Assembly (NCBI RefSeq): GCF_003012735.1
Contig: NZ_PXYI01000010.1
Span: forward strand, 124,001-188,000
DNA: 64,000 bases
DNA from: Allosphingosinicella deserti
Lineage (GTDB): Bacteria > Pseudomonadota > Alphaproteobacteria > Sphingomonadales > Sphingomonadaceae
Direction: 5' to 3'
Made by a program: the position numbers and the translations under genes. Positions 45,601 to 55,328 of the stretch are shown one piece after another. The notes beneath the pieces were generated by a model. The model saw only the letters and a list, made by a program, of their open reading frames with translations, searched no databases and was not told the origin of the DNA. Positions within the stretch are counted from its first letter, which is position 1; every line of letters begins with the position of its first letter.

Positions 45601-45663
45601 GGAAGACATCGATCTTCCTGTGAGACCCGATCCGAGGCCCGCCCACAAGGCGGGCTTTTTTTT
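45601..45663 (+). terminator. Trp attenuator and terminator hairpins
   Basis: GGAAGA (45601-45606) pairs with TCTTCC (45613-45618). The terminator GCCCGCC (45637-45643) pairs with GGCGGGC (45649-45655), followed by eight T residues. GGCGG near 45598-45602 can pair with the terminator left arm as an antiterminator. Confidence 0.8.
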
Positions 45664-45689
45664 GACCTTCAAACACGGAAAAACCATCG

Positions 45690-46706
45690 ATGATCATCGT
45701 TCTCAAGCCGGAAGCTTCCCCCGAAACCGCGCAGGAGCTGCTCGCGCAGATCGAAGCGAAGGGGCTGAAGCCGCTCCACATGCCGGGCAGCGAGCGAGTC
45801 GTCCTCGGGGCGCTCGGCGACGAGCGGGTGCTCGCCGAGCTCGCGCTCGAAGGCCATCCCATGGTCGAATCGCTGAAGCCGATTCTCGCCCCCTACAAAT
45901 TGGTCAGCCGGGAAATGCAGGCCCACGACACGATCGTGCGGCTCGGCAGGGTCGCGGTCGGTGGGCGCGGCTTCACCGTCATCGCCGGGCCGTGCGCGGT
46001 CGAGACCGAAAGTCAGATGCGCAACACGGCACGTGCCGCCAAGGCGGCCGGCGCGCACGGCATCCGCGCCGGAGCCTACAAGCCGCGCACCAGCCCCTAT
46101 GCCTTTCAGGGGCACGGGGTCGAAGGTCTGAAACTGCTTCGCGCCACCGGTGACGAGTTCGACATGCCGGTGGTCACCGAAGTCATGGAAACGGCGGACG
46201 TCGAAATCGTCGCCGAATATGCCGATGCCCTCCAGATCGGCGCCCGCAACATGCAGAATTTCTCGCTGCTGAAGGCGGTCGGCCGCTCGAAGAAGCCGGT
46301 GGTGCTGAAGCGCGGCATGGCTGCGAAGGTCGAGGATCTGCTGCTCGCCGCCGAGTATCTGCTGGCCGAGGGCAACGACCAGGTGATCCTGTGCGAGCGT
46401 GGCATCCGTACGTTCGAGACCGCGACGCGCAACACGCTCGATCTCAACGCGATCCCGTTCATCAAGCAGAAGACGCATCTCCCGGTCCTGGTCGATCCGT
46501 CGCACGGCACCGGGGTGCGCGATTTCGTCATTCCGATGGCCCTCGCTGCGGCGGCGTGCGGCGCCGACGGTATCCTCGTGGAGATGCACGAAAATCCCGC
46601 GGTGGCGTGGTCCGACGGTGCTCAGTCGCTGTATCCCGAAGGGTTCGAGCGACTGATGGCGAGCCTCGCACCGATCGCGACCGCCGTCGGAAGGCAGATC
46701 CAGTGA
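45690..46706 (+). CDS. aroF: 3-deoxy-7-phosphoheptulonate synthase, type I-beta
   Basis: The first enzyme of aromatic amino-acid biosynthesis, joining phosphoenolpyruvate and erythrose 4-phosphate. In the 338-residue protein, residues 1-70 form the ferredoxin-like regulatory domain of the Thermotoga type (MIIVLKPEASPETAQELLAQ). The catalytic barrel has FTVIAGPCAVETESQ, RAGAYKPRTSPYAFQG and VDPSHGTGVRDF. It is first in aroF-trpE-trpG behind the Trp attenuator, so this DAHP synthase is tied to tryptophan supply. Confidence 0.95.
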   Translation: MIIVLKPEASPETAQELLAQIEAKGLKPLHMPGSERVVLGALGDERVLAELALEGHPMVESLKPILAPYKLVSREMQAHDTIVRLGRVAVGGRGFTVIAGPCAVETESQMRNTARAAKAAGAHGIRAGAYKPRTSPYAFQGHGVEGLKLLRATGDEFDMPVVTEVMETADVEIVAEYADALQIGARNMQNFSLLKAVGRSKKPVVLKRGMAAKVEDLLLAAEYLLAEGNDQVILCERGIRTFETATRNTLDLNAIPFIKQKTHLPVLVDPSHGTGVRDFVIPMALAAAACGADGILVEMHENPAVAWSDGAQSLYPEGFERLMASLAPIATAVGRQIQ

Positions 46707-48256
46707 GCGTTGCTCCGCTATCCGGCGGCAGTGCCAAGGCGCTCACCCGTCGGCTTCATCGCTCGCCCGATCCGCTGTCGCTCTACGCCGCGCTTAGCGA
46801 TCGCGGCGCCCGCACCGACACCATGCTGCTCGAAACGCTCGCCGGTCCGACCCTGATCATGGATCAGGCGGCGGTTCGGGTGGAATGCCGCGGCCAACGG
46901 GTGCTGATCGAAGCGCTCACCCCCGGCGGAGCGCTCGTCCTCGCCACGCTGGAACGCGGCTTCGGCCACTGTGTCGCCGAGCGCGGCGAGCGGCGGCTGG
47001 TGCTGCGCTTCGCGCCGCCGGCGGGCGACGATGCCGAAGCTCGTCTGCTCGCCGCCTCGCCGTTCGACGTGCTGCGTGCGCTGTCGACCGGCACCCGCAG
47101 CGAGACTCCCGAGGAGCCGTTTACCCTGGCGCTGCTCGGCACCGTGGCCTTCGATCATGTCGATCTGTTCGAGGATCTGCCGGCCCCGGCCGACGATCGG
47201 CTCGGCTTTCCCGATTTCATCTTCTGGCTGGCCGAAAGCCTGATCGTCTACGAACAGGGGCTGGCGCCGCGGCTCGTCTGCACCGCTTTCGGATCCGAGG
47301 ATCCGGAAGAGACCACGCGTGCGCATTTCGGCGCCTCCGAGCGGCTGGCGTCGCTCGCCGCGCGGTGCGAGCGGCCGCTCGACGAGGTCGCTCCGGCGCA
47401 GCGGAGCGATCCGGCGGCCGCACAGACCGATCTCGACGACCAAGCCTATGGCGCGGTGGTGGCGCGGATGAAGGAGCACATCCTCGCGGGCGACGTCTAT
47501 CAGATCGTGCCGTCGCGCACCTTCCGCGCGCCCTGCGCGGATCCGATCGCGGCGTTCGCGGCGGTGCGCCGGCTCGACCGGTCGCCCTACATGTTCTTCA
47601 TGGCAGCGCCGGAGCATCTCTTGTTCGGCGCTTCGCCCGAGACGTCGGTGCGCATCGTCCGCGAGGAGAAATGGCCGATGGTCGAGGTCAAGCCGATCGC
47701 CGGAACCCGGCCGCGGGGCGCCGATGCCGACGAGGACGATCGCATGGAGGCCGATCTCCGACTCGACCAGAAGGAGATCGCCGAGCATATGATGCTGGTC
47801 GATCTCGCCCGCAACGATGTCGCACGCGTCAGCATCCCCGGCACGCGCCGCGTTGCCAAACTGATGACGGTCGAGCGCTATGCCCGGGTCATGCACCTCG
47901 TCTCCTCGGTCAAGGGTGCGCTGGCGATCGGCTACGATGCGCTCCACGCCCTCCAGGCCTGTCTCAACGTCGGCACCCTCTCGGGCGCGCCCAAGATCAA
48001 GGCGACGGAGCTGCTGCGCCTCACCGAACGGACCAAGCGCGGGCCCTATGGCGGCGCGATCGGCTGGCTCAACGGCGAGGGCCTGATGGACACCGGCGTC
48101 GTTATCCGTTCGGCGGTGGTGAAAGACGGCGTCGCTTATGTCCGGGCCGGGGCCGGCGTCGTCCACGACAGCGATCCGCAAAAGGAAGCGGACGAGACCC
48201 GGCGGAAAGCCTCCGCCATCCTTTCGGCGCTCGGCGCCCCGGAGAAGAGCCAATGA
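46703..48256 (+). CDS. trpE: Anthranilate synthase component I TrpE
   Basis: Converts chorismate and ammonia to anthranilate. The GTG start at 46703 overlaps the aroF stop as GTGA and gives 517 residues. The chorismate-binding half shows YQIVPSRTFRAPC, PMVEVKPIAGTRPRG, EADLRLDQKEIAEHMMLVDL and SGAPKIKA. A Leu/Ser feedback-type N-terminal region is present. The start is preceded by AAGG. It is coupled to trpG by an ATGA overlap. Confidence 0.96.
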   Translation: MSVAPLSGGSAKALTRRLHRSPDPLSLYAALSDRGARTDTMLLETLAGPTLIMDQAAVRVECRGQRVLIEALTPGGALVLATLERGFGHCVAERGERRLVLRFAPPAGDDAEARLLAASPFDVLRALSTGTRSETPEEPFTLALLGTVAFDHVDLFEDLPAPADDRLGFPDFIFWLAESLIVYEQGLAPRLVCTAFGSEDPEETTRAHFGASERLASLAARCERPLDEVAPAQRSDPAAAQTDLDDQAYGAVVARMKEHILAGDVYQIVPSRTFRAPCADPIAAFAAVRRLDRSPYMFFMAAPEHLLFGASPETSVRIVREEKWPMVEVKPIAGTRPRGADADEDDRMEADLRLDQKEIAEHMMLVDLARNDVARVSIPGTRRVAKLMTVERYARVMHLVSSVKGALAIGYDALHALQACLNVGTLSGAPKIKATELLRLTERTKRGPYGGAIGWLNGEGLMDTGVVIRSAVVKDGVAYVRAGAGVVHDSDPQKEADETRRKASAILSALGAPEKSQ

Positions 48257-48849
48257 CCGCGTCCGTGCTGATGATCGACAATCTCGACAGCTTCACCTTC
48301 AACCTCGTGGAGGCGATCGAGCGCCTCGGCGCCAAGGTTCGGGTGCTGCGAAACAGCATCCCCGCCGCCGATGCGCTCGCCGCCGCGGAGCAGAGTGGAT
48401 CGCATCTTATTCTGTCGCCCGGTCCGGGCCGCCCCGAGGATGCGGGTTGCTGCCTGGAATTGCTCGCGCTCGCCAAGGGCCGCGTGCCTGTGCTCGGGGT
48501 CTGTCTCGGCCATCAGGCCATGGTGCTTGAAGCCGGCGGGGACGTCGATCGGGCGCCGGCGCCGGTGCACGGCAAGACGTCGGTGCTGGTTCATGACGGT
48601 CAGGGGCCGTTCGAGGGCATCGACGGGCCGGTACAGATCGGCCGCTACCATTCGCTGTGCACTCGCAACATCCCCGGTCGCTTCACGGTGCATGCCGAGA
48701 CAGAGGGCATGGCGATGGCGATCAGCGATGATGCGGCGTTGCAGACCGGCCTGCAATTCCACCCGGAATCGATCCTCACGCCCCTCGGCAACCGGATTCT
48801 GGCCAACATCCTGCTGCGACCGGCGCCGGTTCGGCAACAGGCTGCCTGA
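48253..48849 (+). CDS. trpG: Anthranilate synthase component II TrpG
   Basis: A 198-residue class I glutamine amidotransferase that supplies ammonia to TrpE. The triad is Cys in GVCLGHQAM, with His and Glu in LQFHPESIL, and the oxyanion loop is LSPGPGRPEDAG. It begins with IDNLDSFTFNLVEA. The trpD, trpC, trpF, trpB and trpA genes do not follow; they must be elsewhere. Confidence 0.96.
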   Translation: MTASVLMIDNLDSFTFNLVEAIERLGAKVRVLRNSIPAADALAAAEQSGSHLILSPGPGRPEDAGCCLELLALAKGRVPVLGVCLGHQAMVLEAGGDVDRAPAPVHGKTSVLVHDGQGPFEGIDGPVQIGRYHSLCTRNIPGRFTVHAETEGMAMAISDDAALQTGLQFHPESILTPLGNRILANILLRPAPVRQQAA

Positions 48850-48900
48850 CAAGGACCTGGCGGGGATGACGGCCGCCCGCCGCCGCGCTAGGCCGCTGAA

Positions 48901-49710
48901 ATGACCGACACCAGCATCGCCGAGGCCTGCCGCGCCGTCCTGCTTGCCGCCAAGCCGCGCGACAAGGTGCGGGCGGCGCGCGAGACGGCGCGCGCCTGGC
49001 GGCGCGGGCGGCTGGCGCACGCCTTCGACGTGCCGATGCCGGATCGGCCGGCGCGGCCGGAAAGGCCGGAGCTGCTGCCGGCCTCGCAGATGCCGAAGCG
49101 CGGCAAGGGCGGCTCGGAGCGGGGGCGGGTCGCAATGCTGCATGCGCTCGCCCATATCGAGTTCGGCGCCATCGATCTCGCCTTCGACATCGTCGGCCGT
49201 TTCGGCGCTGCGTTCCCGCGCGACTTCGTCGACGACTGGATCGGGGTGGGGGCCGACGAAGCGATGCATTTCGCTTTGCTCGACCGGCGGCTGAAAGTCC
49301 TCGGCGCGTCCTACGGATCGATGCCGGCCCATGACGGTCTGTGGGAAGCTGCGGAAGCCACAGCCAAGGATGCGCTCGCCCGCCTCGCCGTGGTTCCGAT
49401 GGTGCTGGAGGCACGGGGGCTGGACGTCACCCCGGCGACGGTGGAGCGCTTCCGAGCTGCCGGGGACGAGCGCTCCGCGGCCATTCTTCTCCGTATATAT
49501 ACGGATGAAATCCGGCATGTCGGGGCCGGCACAAAGTGGTTCGAAGAGGGCTGTGAATCGCAGGGATTCGCCATCGTTCCGCATTGGCAACGACTGGTGC
49601 GCACCCACTTTCGCGGCGTTCTGAAGCCGCCGTTCAACGACTCAGCGCGCGGTCAAGCCGGTCTATCCCGGGATTTCTACTCCGCTCTTGCGGTGAAAGG
49701 TTATGTTTAA
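48901..49710 (+). CDS. DUF455 family ferritin-like protein
   Basis: A 269-residue helical protein with spaced carboxylate-histidine motifs of a di-iron ferritin fold: HALAHIEFGAIDLA, ADEAMHFALL and TDEIRHVGAG. It belongs to the DUF455 group, distantly like tRNA hydroxylase MiaE. The substrate is unknown. An Arg/Ala-rich N-terminal part (1-60) is variable. It follows trpG after 51 bases and may be co-transcribed. Confidence 0.85.
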   Translation: MTDTSIAEACRAVLLAAKPRDKVRAARETARAWRRGRLAHAFDVPMPDRPARPERPELLPASQMPKRGKGGSERGRVAMLHALAHIEFGAIDLAFDIVGRFGAAFPRDFVDDWIGVGADEAMHFALLDRRLKVLGASYGSMPAHDGLWEAAEATAKDALARLAVVPMVLEARGLDVTPATVERFRAAGDERSAAILLRIYTDEIRHVGAGTKWFEEGCESQGFAIVPHWQRLVRTHFRGVLKPPFNDSARGQAGLSRDFYSALAVKGYV

Positions 49711-49847
49711 CAGTCTCCGGCCACACGTCGCGGGGTGGGCAGCTTCCTTGACGTAACGAGGCCGGGCAGCACGCCCTGCGCTTTGGTTTTGAACGCGAAA
49801 TTGGACGGCCGGCCTTCGTAGAGGTCAACCGTTCCGGGGACCGATCT

Positions 49848-50795
49848 GTGCTGACTAAGACAAACAACGCCGGCTGGGGGAACAAGTTCCGCAAGCTCTT
49901 CCGTTCGCGGGACATTTTCTTCCACGACGGTGCGACGCTCCGCCGCGTGCGTGTCGGTGCCGGGGTTCAGTTGTCCGCCGCGTTTGCGGCCACCCTCACT
50001 CTGTCCTGGTCGGCGTTCGCCGCCGCGCAGCTCGCCTCCGCCGAATTCGGTGCAGCAGAGCCGGTTCGGTCGAGCGCCGAGATCGTTCGCATGGAGCGCG
50101 AAGTCCGCGCGATGCAGGCCGATGTCGCCGCGATCAAGGAAGCCGCGCAGAAGCGGTTCCAGATCACCGCGCACGAAGTTCGCAGCCTCGGCCTCGATCC
50201 GGCCCGTCTTCAGGATCAAAACGGCGTCGGCGGCCCCTACGAGGCGATCGACGGCAATCGCGCCGATCCGAACTTCAAGGCGCTGTTCATGAGCTGGAAG
50301 CAGCTCGACAGCCTGGAGCAGGGCATGATCGCCATCCCGTCGCTCGAGCCGGTGAAGGGAACGCGCTTCACCTCCGGCTACGGCGTCCGCTCCGATCCGT
50401 TCAAGGGCCGTGCCGCGATGCACGCCGGCATCGATCTCGCCGGCCCGATCGGCACCCCGATTTACGCCACCGCCGACGGTATCGTTGGGCGCGCTGAATA
50501 TCATAATGGCGGCTACGGCAATCTCGTCGAGATCGACCATGGCCGGGGCATTCAGACCCGCTACGGCCACCTTTCCAAGTCGATGGTCGCTGCCGGTCAG
50601 CGCGTGAAGCGCGGCGACCTGATCGCGCTGATGGGCTCGACCGGACGATCGACCGGCAGCCACCTCCATTACGAAGTCCGCATCGACGGCAAGGCCGTCA
50701 ACCCGATCCCGTTCATGCAGTCGTCCGATTATCTTCAGTCGGTGCAGCGTCGCGTGTCGAACGTCGCGATCGGTGGCCCGGCCAAGGCCGAATAA
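49848..50795 (+). CDS. M23 family (LytM) peptidoglycan endopeptidase
   Basis: A 315-residue exported protein. Residues about 35-60 form an uncleaved signal or membrane anchor, followed by a coiled coil (about 75-105). The C-terminal LytM domain has the zinc ligands in MHAGIDLAGPIG (His, Asp) and GSHLHYEVR (His). It could cut peptidoglycan cross-links or act as an activator. It starts at a GTG and is followed by a strong terminator. Confidence 0.9.
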   Translation: MLTKTNNAGWGNKFRKLFRSRDIFFHDGATLRRVRVGAGVQLSAAFAATLTLSWSAFAAAQLASAEFGAAEPVRSSAEIVRMEREVRAMQADVAAIKEAAQKRFQITAHEVRSLGLDPARLQDQNGVGGPYEAIDGNRADPNFKALFMSWKQLDSLEQGMIAIPSLEPVKGTRFTSGYGVRSDPFKGRAAMHAGIDLAGPIGTPIYATADGIVGRAEYHNGGYGNLVEIDHGRGIQTRYGHLSKSMVAAGQRVKRGDLIALMGSTGRSTGSHLHYEVRIDGKAVNPIPFMQSSDYLQSVQRRVSNVAIGGPAKAE

Positions 50796-50820
50796 CCCTT
50801 CAGGAGAGAGCCAAAAGGCC

Positions 50821-50855
50821 AAAGGCCCCGTCGGAAACCGGCGGGGCCTTTTTTT
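50821..50855 (+). terminator. Terminator of the M23 peptidase gene
   Basis: AAAGGCCCCG-TCGG with CCGG-CGGGGCC forms a long stem, followed by seven T residues. Confidence 0.9.
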
Positions 50856-50888
50856 GTCGCTGCGCGCTTGTGCGCATCGGCTCGATTG

Positions 50889-50945
50889 AGATCCTCCCTG
50901 ACCAGGGAGGGGATCCGCTCGCGAAGCGAGTGGTGGAGGTGGTCC
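50889..50945. repeat. REP-like palindromic intergenic element
   Basis: Two adjoining palindromes: GATCCTCCCTG with CAGGGAGGGGATC (50890-50915), then GCTCGC-GAA-GCGAG (50917-50930), followed by TGGTGGAGGTGG. This layout is familiar from dispersed repeats in sphingomonad intergenic regions. It lies between the peptidase terminator and the 3' end of purC. Confidence 0.55.
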
Positions 50946-51025
50946 GGAGACCCTGCAGTGTCCAGGATTGTCGCGACAGGCCTATTCGTCGCCACCGCCC
51001 CGAGCAGCGCCCAAGGCGTTCTCCG

Positions 51026-51802
51026 TTACTTGCCGCGCTTCTGGCGGTGCTGGTCGAGATCGAGCACGCTGTTCTCGCCTTCCGGAAGCAGGCCGAGGCG
51101 CCGGGCGACTTCCTGATAGGCTTCGGCTTCGCCGCCGAGATCGCGGCGGAAGCGGTCCTTGTCCAGCTTCTCGTTGGTCTGCATGTCCCAGAGACGGCAG
51201 CCGTCGGGGCTGATCTCGTCGGCAAGGATCACGCGTGCGTAATCGTTTTCCCAGATACGGCCGAACTCGAGCTTGAAGTCGACCAGTCGGATACCGATCG
51301 CGGCGAACAGGCCGCAGAGGAAATCGTTCACGCGCACCGCCATGTCGGCGATGTCGTTCATCTCTTCCTGACTCGCCCAGCCGAAGCAGGCGATATGCTC
51401 GTCGGCGATCAGAGGATCGCCAAGCGCGTCGTCCTTGTAATAATATTCGATGATCGTCCGCGGCAGCTGGGTGCCTTCCTCGATGCCGAGGCGCTTGGAC
51501 AGCGATCCGGCGGCGACGTTGCGCACCACCACCTCGATCGGGATGATCTCGACCTGGCGGATCAATTGCTCGCGCATGTTGAGCCGGCGAATGAAGTGGG
51601 TCGGCACGCCGATAGTCCCGAGCAGGGTGAAGACGTGCTCGGAGATGCGGTTGTTGAGCACGCCCTTGCCCGAGATCGTGCCCTTTTTCTGCGCGTTGAA
51701 GGCGGTCGCATCGTCCTTGAAATACTGGATCAGCGTGCCGGGCTCGGGGCCCTCGTAAAGGATCTTGGCCTTGCCTTCGTAGATCTGACGGCGGCGGGAC
51801 AT
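51026..51802 (-). CDS. purC: Phosphoribosylaminoimidazole-succinocarboxamide synthase PurC
   Basis: SAICAR synthetase of purine biosynthesis, joining CAIR and aspartate with ATP. The 258-residue protein has the family opening [20 protein letters not shown] and the middle motif [20 protein letters not shown], with the active-site region [10 protein letters not shown]. Length is normal. The ATG has GGAG 8 bases upstream. The gene stands alone. Confidence 0.96.
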   Translation of the reverse strand: MSRRRQIYEGKAKILYEGPEPGTLIQYFKDDATAFNAQKKGTISGKGVLNNRISEHVFTLLGTIGVPTHFIRRLNMREQLIRQVEIIPIEVVVRNVAAGSLSKRLGIEEGTQLPRTIIEYYYKDDALGDPLIADEHIACFGWASQEEMNDIADMAVRVNDFLCGLFAAIGIRLVDFKLEFGRIWENDYARVILADEISPDGCRLWDMQTNEKLDKDRFRRDLGGEAEAYQEVARRLGLLPEGENSVLDLDQHRQKRGK

Positions 51803-51960
51803 GTGGTGCGCTCCGGCTGAAAAAGGTGCGCCCCGGACGCAGCGTCTCCCTGTCGGAGCGCGCGGGCGGGGCGGAGGCGTGCCCTATAGCGGATGGGGGG
51901 AAGCGGTGCAATTCGCCGGAAACGTCCTCCCCGGCATCGCGTCGGGGAGGCTTACGGCCC

Positions 51961-53985
51961 CTATCTCGCGGCCAGCGCGTCGGCGAGGCCGGGCGCGAAT
52001 TCCGCACCGTGCTGAACCTGTGCGGTCGAGGCCTTGAGGGTGTCGCCGATCGGCTCGGCCCGCCCGCCGAGGCATTTCGCCAGGAAATTCTCGGCGACCG
52101 CGTTGAAGGCGATATTGTTGACGGGCCGGGCGAAGCCGTGCCCTTCGTCGGGGAAGACGACGTAGGTGACGGGGATGTTCTTCGCCTTCATCGCCTCGAC
52201 GATCTGCTCCGATTCCTTGACGTTGACCCGCGGATCGTTGGCGCCCTGGCCGATCAGCAGAGGCTTGCTGATCCGATCGGCCTTGTAGAGCGGCGAGCGC
52301 TCCTTGAGCAGCGCGAGCCCTTCGGCAGTCGTCGGATCGCCCATCCTCTTGTAGAATTGGGTGCGCAGTGCCGTCCAGTAAGGGGGAATGGTCTGCAGCA
52401 GCGTCTGGAGGTTGGACGGGCCGACGATGTCCACGCCGCAGGCGAACTTGTCCGGGGTGAAGGCAAGCCCGGCCAGCGTGGCGTAGCCGCCATAGGATCC
52501 GCCCATGATGGCGACCTTGTCGGCGCTGGTGACGCCGCCGGCTACCGCCCAGTCGACCGCGTCGATCAGGTCGTCGTGCATCTTGGTGCCCCATTGCAGA
52601 TCGCCGGCGGAGATGAATTTCTTGCCGAACCCGGTCGAGGCACGAAAATTGGCGGAGAGCACGGCATAACCGCGATTGGCGAGCCATTGATGGGTGCCGC
52701 TATAGCCGTAGGCGTCGCGCCCCCAGGGGCCGCCGTGCACCAGCAGAACGAGCGGCACCGGCTTCTCGGGCCTCCCGTCGCCGTCCTTGTCCGAACCCGG
52801 CGGAAGCGTCAGGTACGAGACCATGGTGAGCCCGTCCCGGGTCTTGATCTCGCGCGGATGCATGGCCGCGAGCGGGGCGCCCTCGAGTTCCGGGCGGGTC
52901 GTATAGAGCTTCGTCAGCGACTTCGCCTTGCGATCATAGAGGTGGGCAGTCGCCGGCGCGACGACGGGATCGTCGGCGACGATCCAGCGGTCGTCCGCAT
53001 CGGTGCGAGAGACGACGGCGAATTCGCCCTTGAGGCGGGTCTTCAGGAAATCGAGGTCGGTCTTGACCTTCGGGTCGAGCGGCGTCCATTCGGTCTTGAG
53101 ATAATTGACCGCGTAGGCCTCCACCCTCCCGGTTGCCGGATTGCTGAGGGCGCTGCTGATGTCGGCCTTGGCATTTTCCGCCACGACGCTCTTCCTGCCG
53201 CTGGACACATCCTGGGCGATCAGGGCCGCAGTGTCGCGGCCGCGGCTGTCGAGCCAGTAGAGGATCTTGCCGTCCTTGGTGAAGCCGGCCGGGGCGGTCG
53301 TCTGGCTATCCTCGTGGGTAACCTGCTCGAACGGCGTCGCTTCGACGACATTGTTGGTGACCCGATGGAATTCGCTGCCGCCATCCCCGCGCGCCTTGGT
53401 CGCAGCACGGATCTGAAGCTGCTCGTCCGCCAGGAAGCCCGAATATTCTCCCTTGTTGATCAGCACCGGAACCAGCTTCGCCGTGGCAAGATCAAGGCTG
53501 TGGACGTCGTGCCAGCGCGGATCGCGATTGTTGATTCCGACGAGAATGCGGTCCTTCACCGCGTTGGACGTGCCGAGCACCTGCACCCGTGTCTTTTCGA
53601 AGGGCGTGAGGGTGCGCTGCGCCCCGCTGACGACATCGACTCCGTAGAGCAGGAAATTCTCGTCGCCGCCCTTGTCGTTGATGAACAGGATCTGCCGGCT
53701 GTCGGGCGACCAGAAATATTGGCGAATCGGCCTTTGACGTTCGTTGGTGAGCGGCTTCGCGGCAGCGGGATCGCTCACGGGCGCAACATGGATGTTGAGC
53801 ACGCCGTCGCGCGGAGCGATCCAGCTCAGCCACTTGCCGTCGGGTGAAAGCCGACCGGCGATGCGGCTCGGATTGCCGAAGATCTTCTCGCGCGGGATCA
53901 GCGGAACGGAGTCCTGGGCAACAGCGGCGGTGTTCGCGGCCGTGATCGACAAGGCGGCGGCGGCAAGCAGAACGGACTTGGTCAT
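51961..53985 (-). CDS. S9 family serine peptidase, periplasmic
   Basis: A 674-residue prolyl-oligopeptidase-type enzyme with a signal peptide (1-24, ending AVAQ). A beta-propeller (about 40-400) is followed by an alpha/beta-hydrolase domain with the nucleophile in MGGSYGGYATL, Asp in GANDPRVNVKES and His in FPDEGHGFA. It probably degrades oligopeptides in the periplasm. The ATG at 53985 is chosen for GGAAGGG 6 bases upstream; a GTG five codons earlier is less likely. Confidence 0.93.
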   Translation of the reverse strand: MTKSVLLAAAALSITAANTAAVAQDSVPLIPREKIFGNPSRIAGRLSPDGKWLSWIAPRDGVLNIHVAPVSDPAAAKPLTNERQRPIRQYFWSPDSRQILFINDKGGDENFLLYGVDVVSGAQRTLTPFEKTRVQVLGTSNAVKDRILVGINNRDPRWHDVHSLDLATAKLVPVLINKGEYSGFLADEQLQIRAATKARGDGGSEFHRVTNNVVEATPFEQVTHEDSQTTAPAGFTKDGKILYWLDSRGRDTAALIAQDVSSGRKSVVAENAKADISSALSNPATGRVEAYAVNYLKTEWTPLDPKVKTDLDFLKTRLKGEFAVVSRTDADDRWIVADDPVVAPATAHLYDRKAKSLTKLYTTRPELEGAPLAAMHPREIKTRDGLTMVSYLTLPPGSDKDGDGRPEKPVPLVLLVHGGPWGRDAYGYSGTHQWLANRGYAVLSANFRASTGFGKKFISAGDLQWGTKMHDDLIDAVDWAVAGGVTSADKVAIMGGSYGGYATLAGLAFTPDKFACGVDIVGPSNLQTLLQTIPPYWTALRTQFYKRMGDPTTAEGLALLKERSPLYKADRISKPLLIGQGANDPRVNVKESEQIVEAMKAKNIPVTYVVFPDEGHGFARPVNNIAFNAVAENFLAKCLGGRAEPIGDTLKASTAQVQHGAEFAPGLADALAAR

Positions 53986-54098
53986 CAATAACCCTTCCAC
54001 GGTTCCGGCCGCGGCTTCAGCGAATCGCGGCGCGCAACGAAAGGATGTGTCTTATTCGCATAACACACAAGGGGTTTTATGCCGCCCGTGTCGGCCGA

Positions 54099-55328
54099 TC
54101 AGGTGACCTTGCCGCGTACGGCGAATCGTTCCTCGCGCCAGCGGCCGCTCTCCAGGATGGTGCGCATGCGCTCGACCGCTTGCCAGACGTCCTCATGACC
54201 GAGGTAGAGCGGGGTCAGGCCGAAGCGGATCACGTCAGGTGCCCGGAAATCGCCGATCACGCCGTCGGCAATCAGTGCCTGGCAGATCTCGAAGGCATGA
54301 GGATGGCGGAACGAAATGTGGCTTCCGCGATGCTCGGGTTCGGCCGGCGAGATGCAGATGAGTTCGGGACAGCGTTCGGCAACACGGGCGGCGAACAGGT
54401 CGAAGAGGGCGATCGACTTTGCCCACAGCGCGTCCATCTCGACGCCGTCGAACGCGTCCACGCCGCTCTCGAGTCCCGAGAGTGCCAGGATCGAGGGTGT
54501 CCCCGCGAGAAACCGCGTGATGCCGGGTGCCGGAACATAATCGTCGGTGAAGGCGAAGGGCGCAGCATGGCCCATCCATCCGCGCAGCGGGGAGACGAGC
54601 CGATCCTGCAGATGTTCGGCAACGTAAAGGAAGGCAGGCGCGCCCGGCCCGCCGTTCAGATATTTGTAGCCGCAGCCGACCGCGAGCTCGGCCCCGTCAC
54701 GATTGAGGTGGAGCGGCACCGCGCCGACGCTATGCGATAGATCCCACAATGTGCGGGCGCCCGCGGCGTGCGCGCGCGCCGTCACCTCGGCCATGTCGAA
54801 ACGGTACCCGGCCTTGAAATGGACGTGCGTCAGCAGGAGCAGGTTGGTGTCGCTGCCGATCCGTTCGTTCAGCTGCGCCCGCTGGACGACTTCAAGCCGC
54901 ATGCCGGGCACGAGCTCGGCCGCCCCGGACGCGATGTGGAGATCGGTGTGGAAATTGCCCGATTCGGACAGCAGCACCGGACGTTCGGGCGAAAGCGTGG
55001 CGGCCGAGACGATCAGCTTGAACAGGTTCACCGAGACGCTGTCGGCAACGATCACCTCATGCGGCCTGGCGCCGATCAGGCGCGCGATCTTGGCACCGAC
55101 ACGCTGGGGCGCGTCGATCCAGCCATGATCGTTCCAGCTGCGGATCAGGCTGGTGCCCCATTCCTCCGTCACCACCGCCCGCTGGCGGGCGATCGTCGCC
55201 CGCGGCAGCACGCCGAGCGAATTGCCGTCGAGATAGATCAGGCCTTCGGGGACAACGAACCGGTCACGGTACGCGCGCAGCGGGTCGGCCGCGTCGCGTG
55301 CGCGCACGTCGTCCAGGCCGACGCTCAC
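54099..55328 (-). CDS. kynU: Kynureninase KynU
   Basis: A PLP-dependent hydrolase that splits kynurenine into anthranilate and alanine. The 409-residue protein has the cofactor Lys in VGCGYKYLNGGPGAP, YLDGNSLGVLP at the start and RGSHISFRHP near the end. The GTG start (55328) overlaps the stop of the upstream hydrolase gene as GTGA. Together they look like part of a tryptophan degradation route. Tryptophan 2,3-dioxygenase is not in the window. Confidence 0.95.
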   Translation of the reverse strand: MSVGLDDVRARDAADPLRAYRDRFVVPEGLIYLDGNSLGVLPRATIARQRAVVTEEWGTSLIRSWNDHGWIDAPQRVGAKIARLIGARPHEVIVADSVSVNLFKLIVSAATLSPERPVLLSESGNFHTDLHIASGAAELVPGMRLEVVQRAQLNERIGSDTNLLLLTHVHFKAGYRFDMAEVTARAHAAGARTLWDLSHSVGAVPLHLNRDGAELAVGCGYKYLNGGPGAPAFLYVAEHLQDRLVSPLRGWMGHAAPFAFTDDYVPAPGITRFLAGTPSILALSGLESGVDAFDGVEMDALWAKSIALFDLFAARVAERCPELICISPAEPEHRGSHISFRHPHAFEICQALIADGVIGDFRAPDVIRFGLTPLYLGHEDVWQAVERMRTILESGRWREERFAVRGKVT

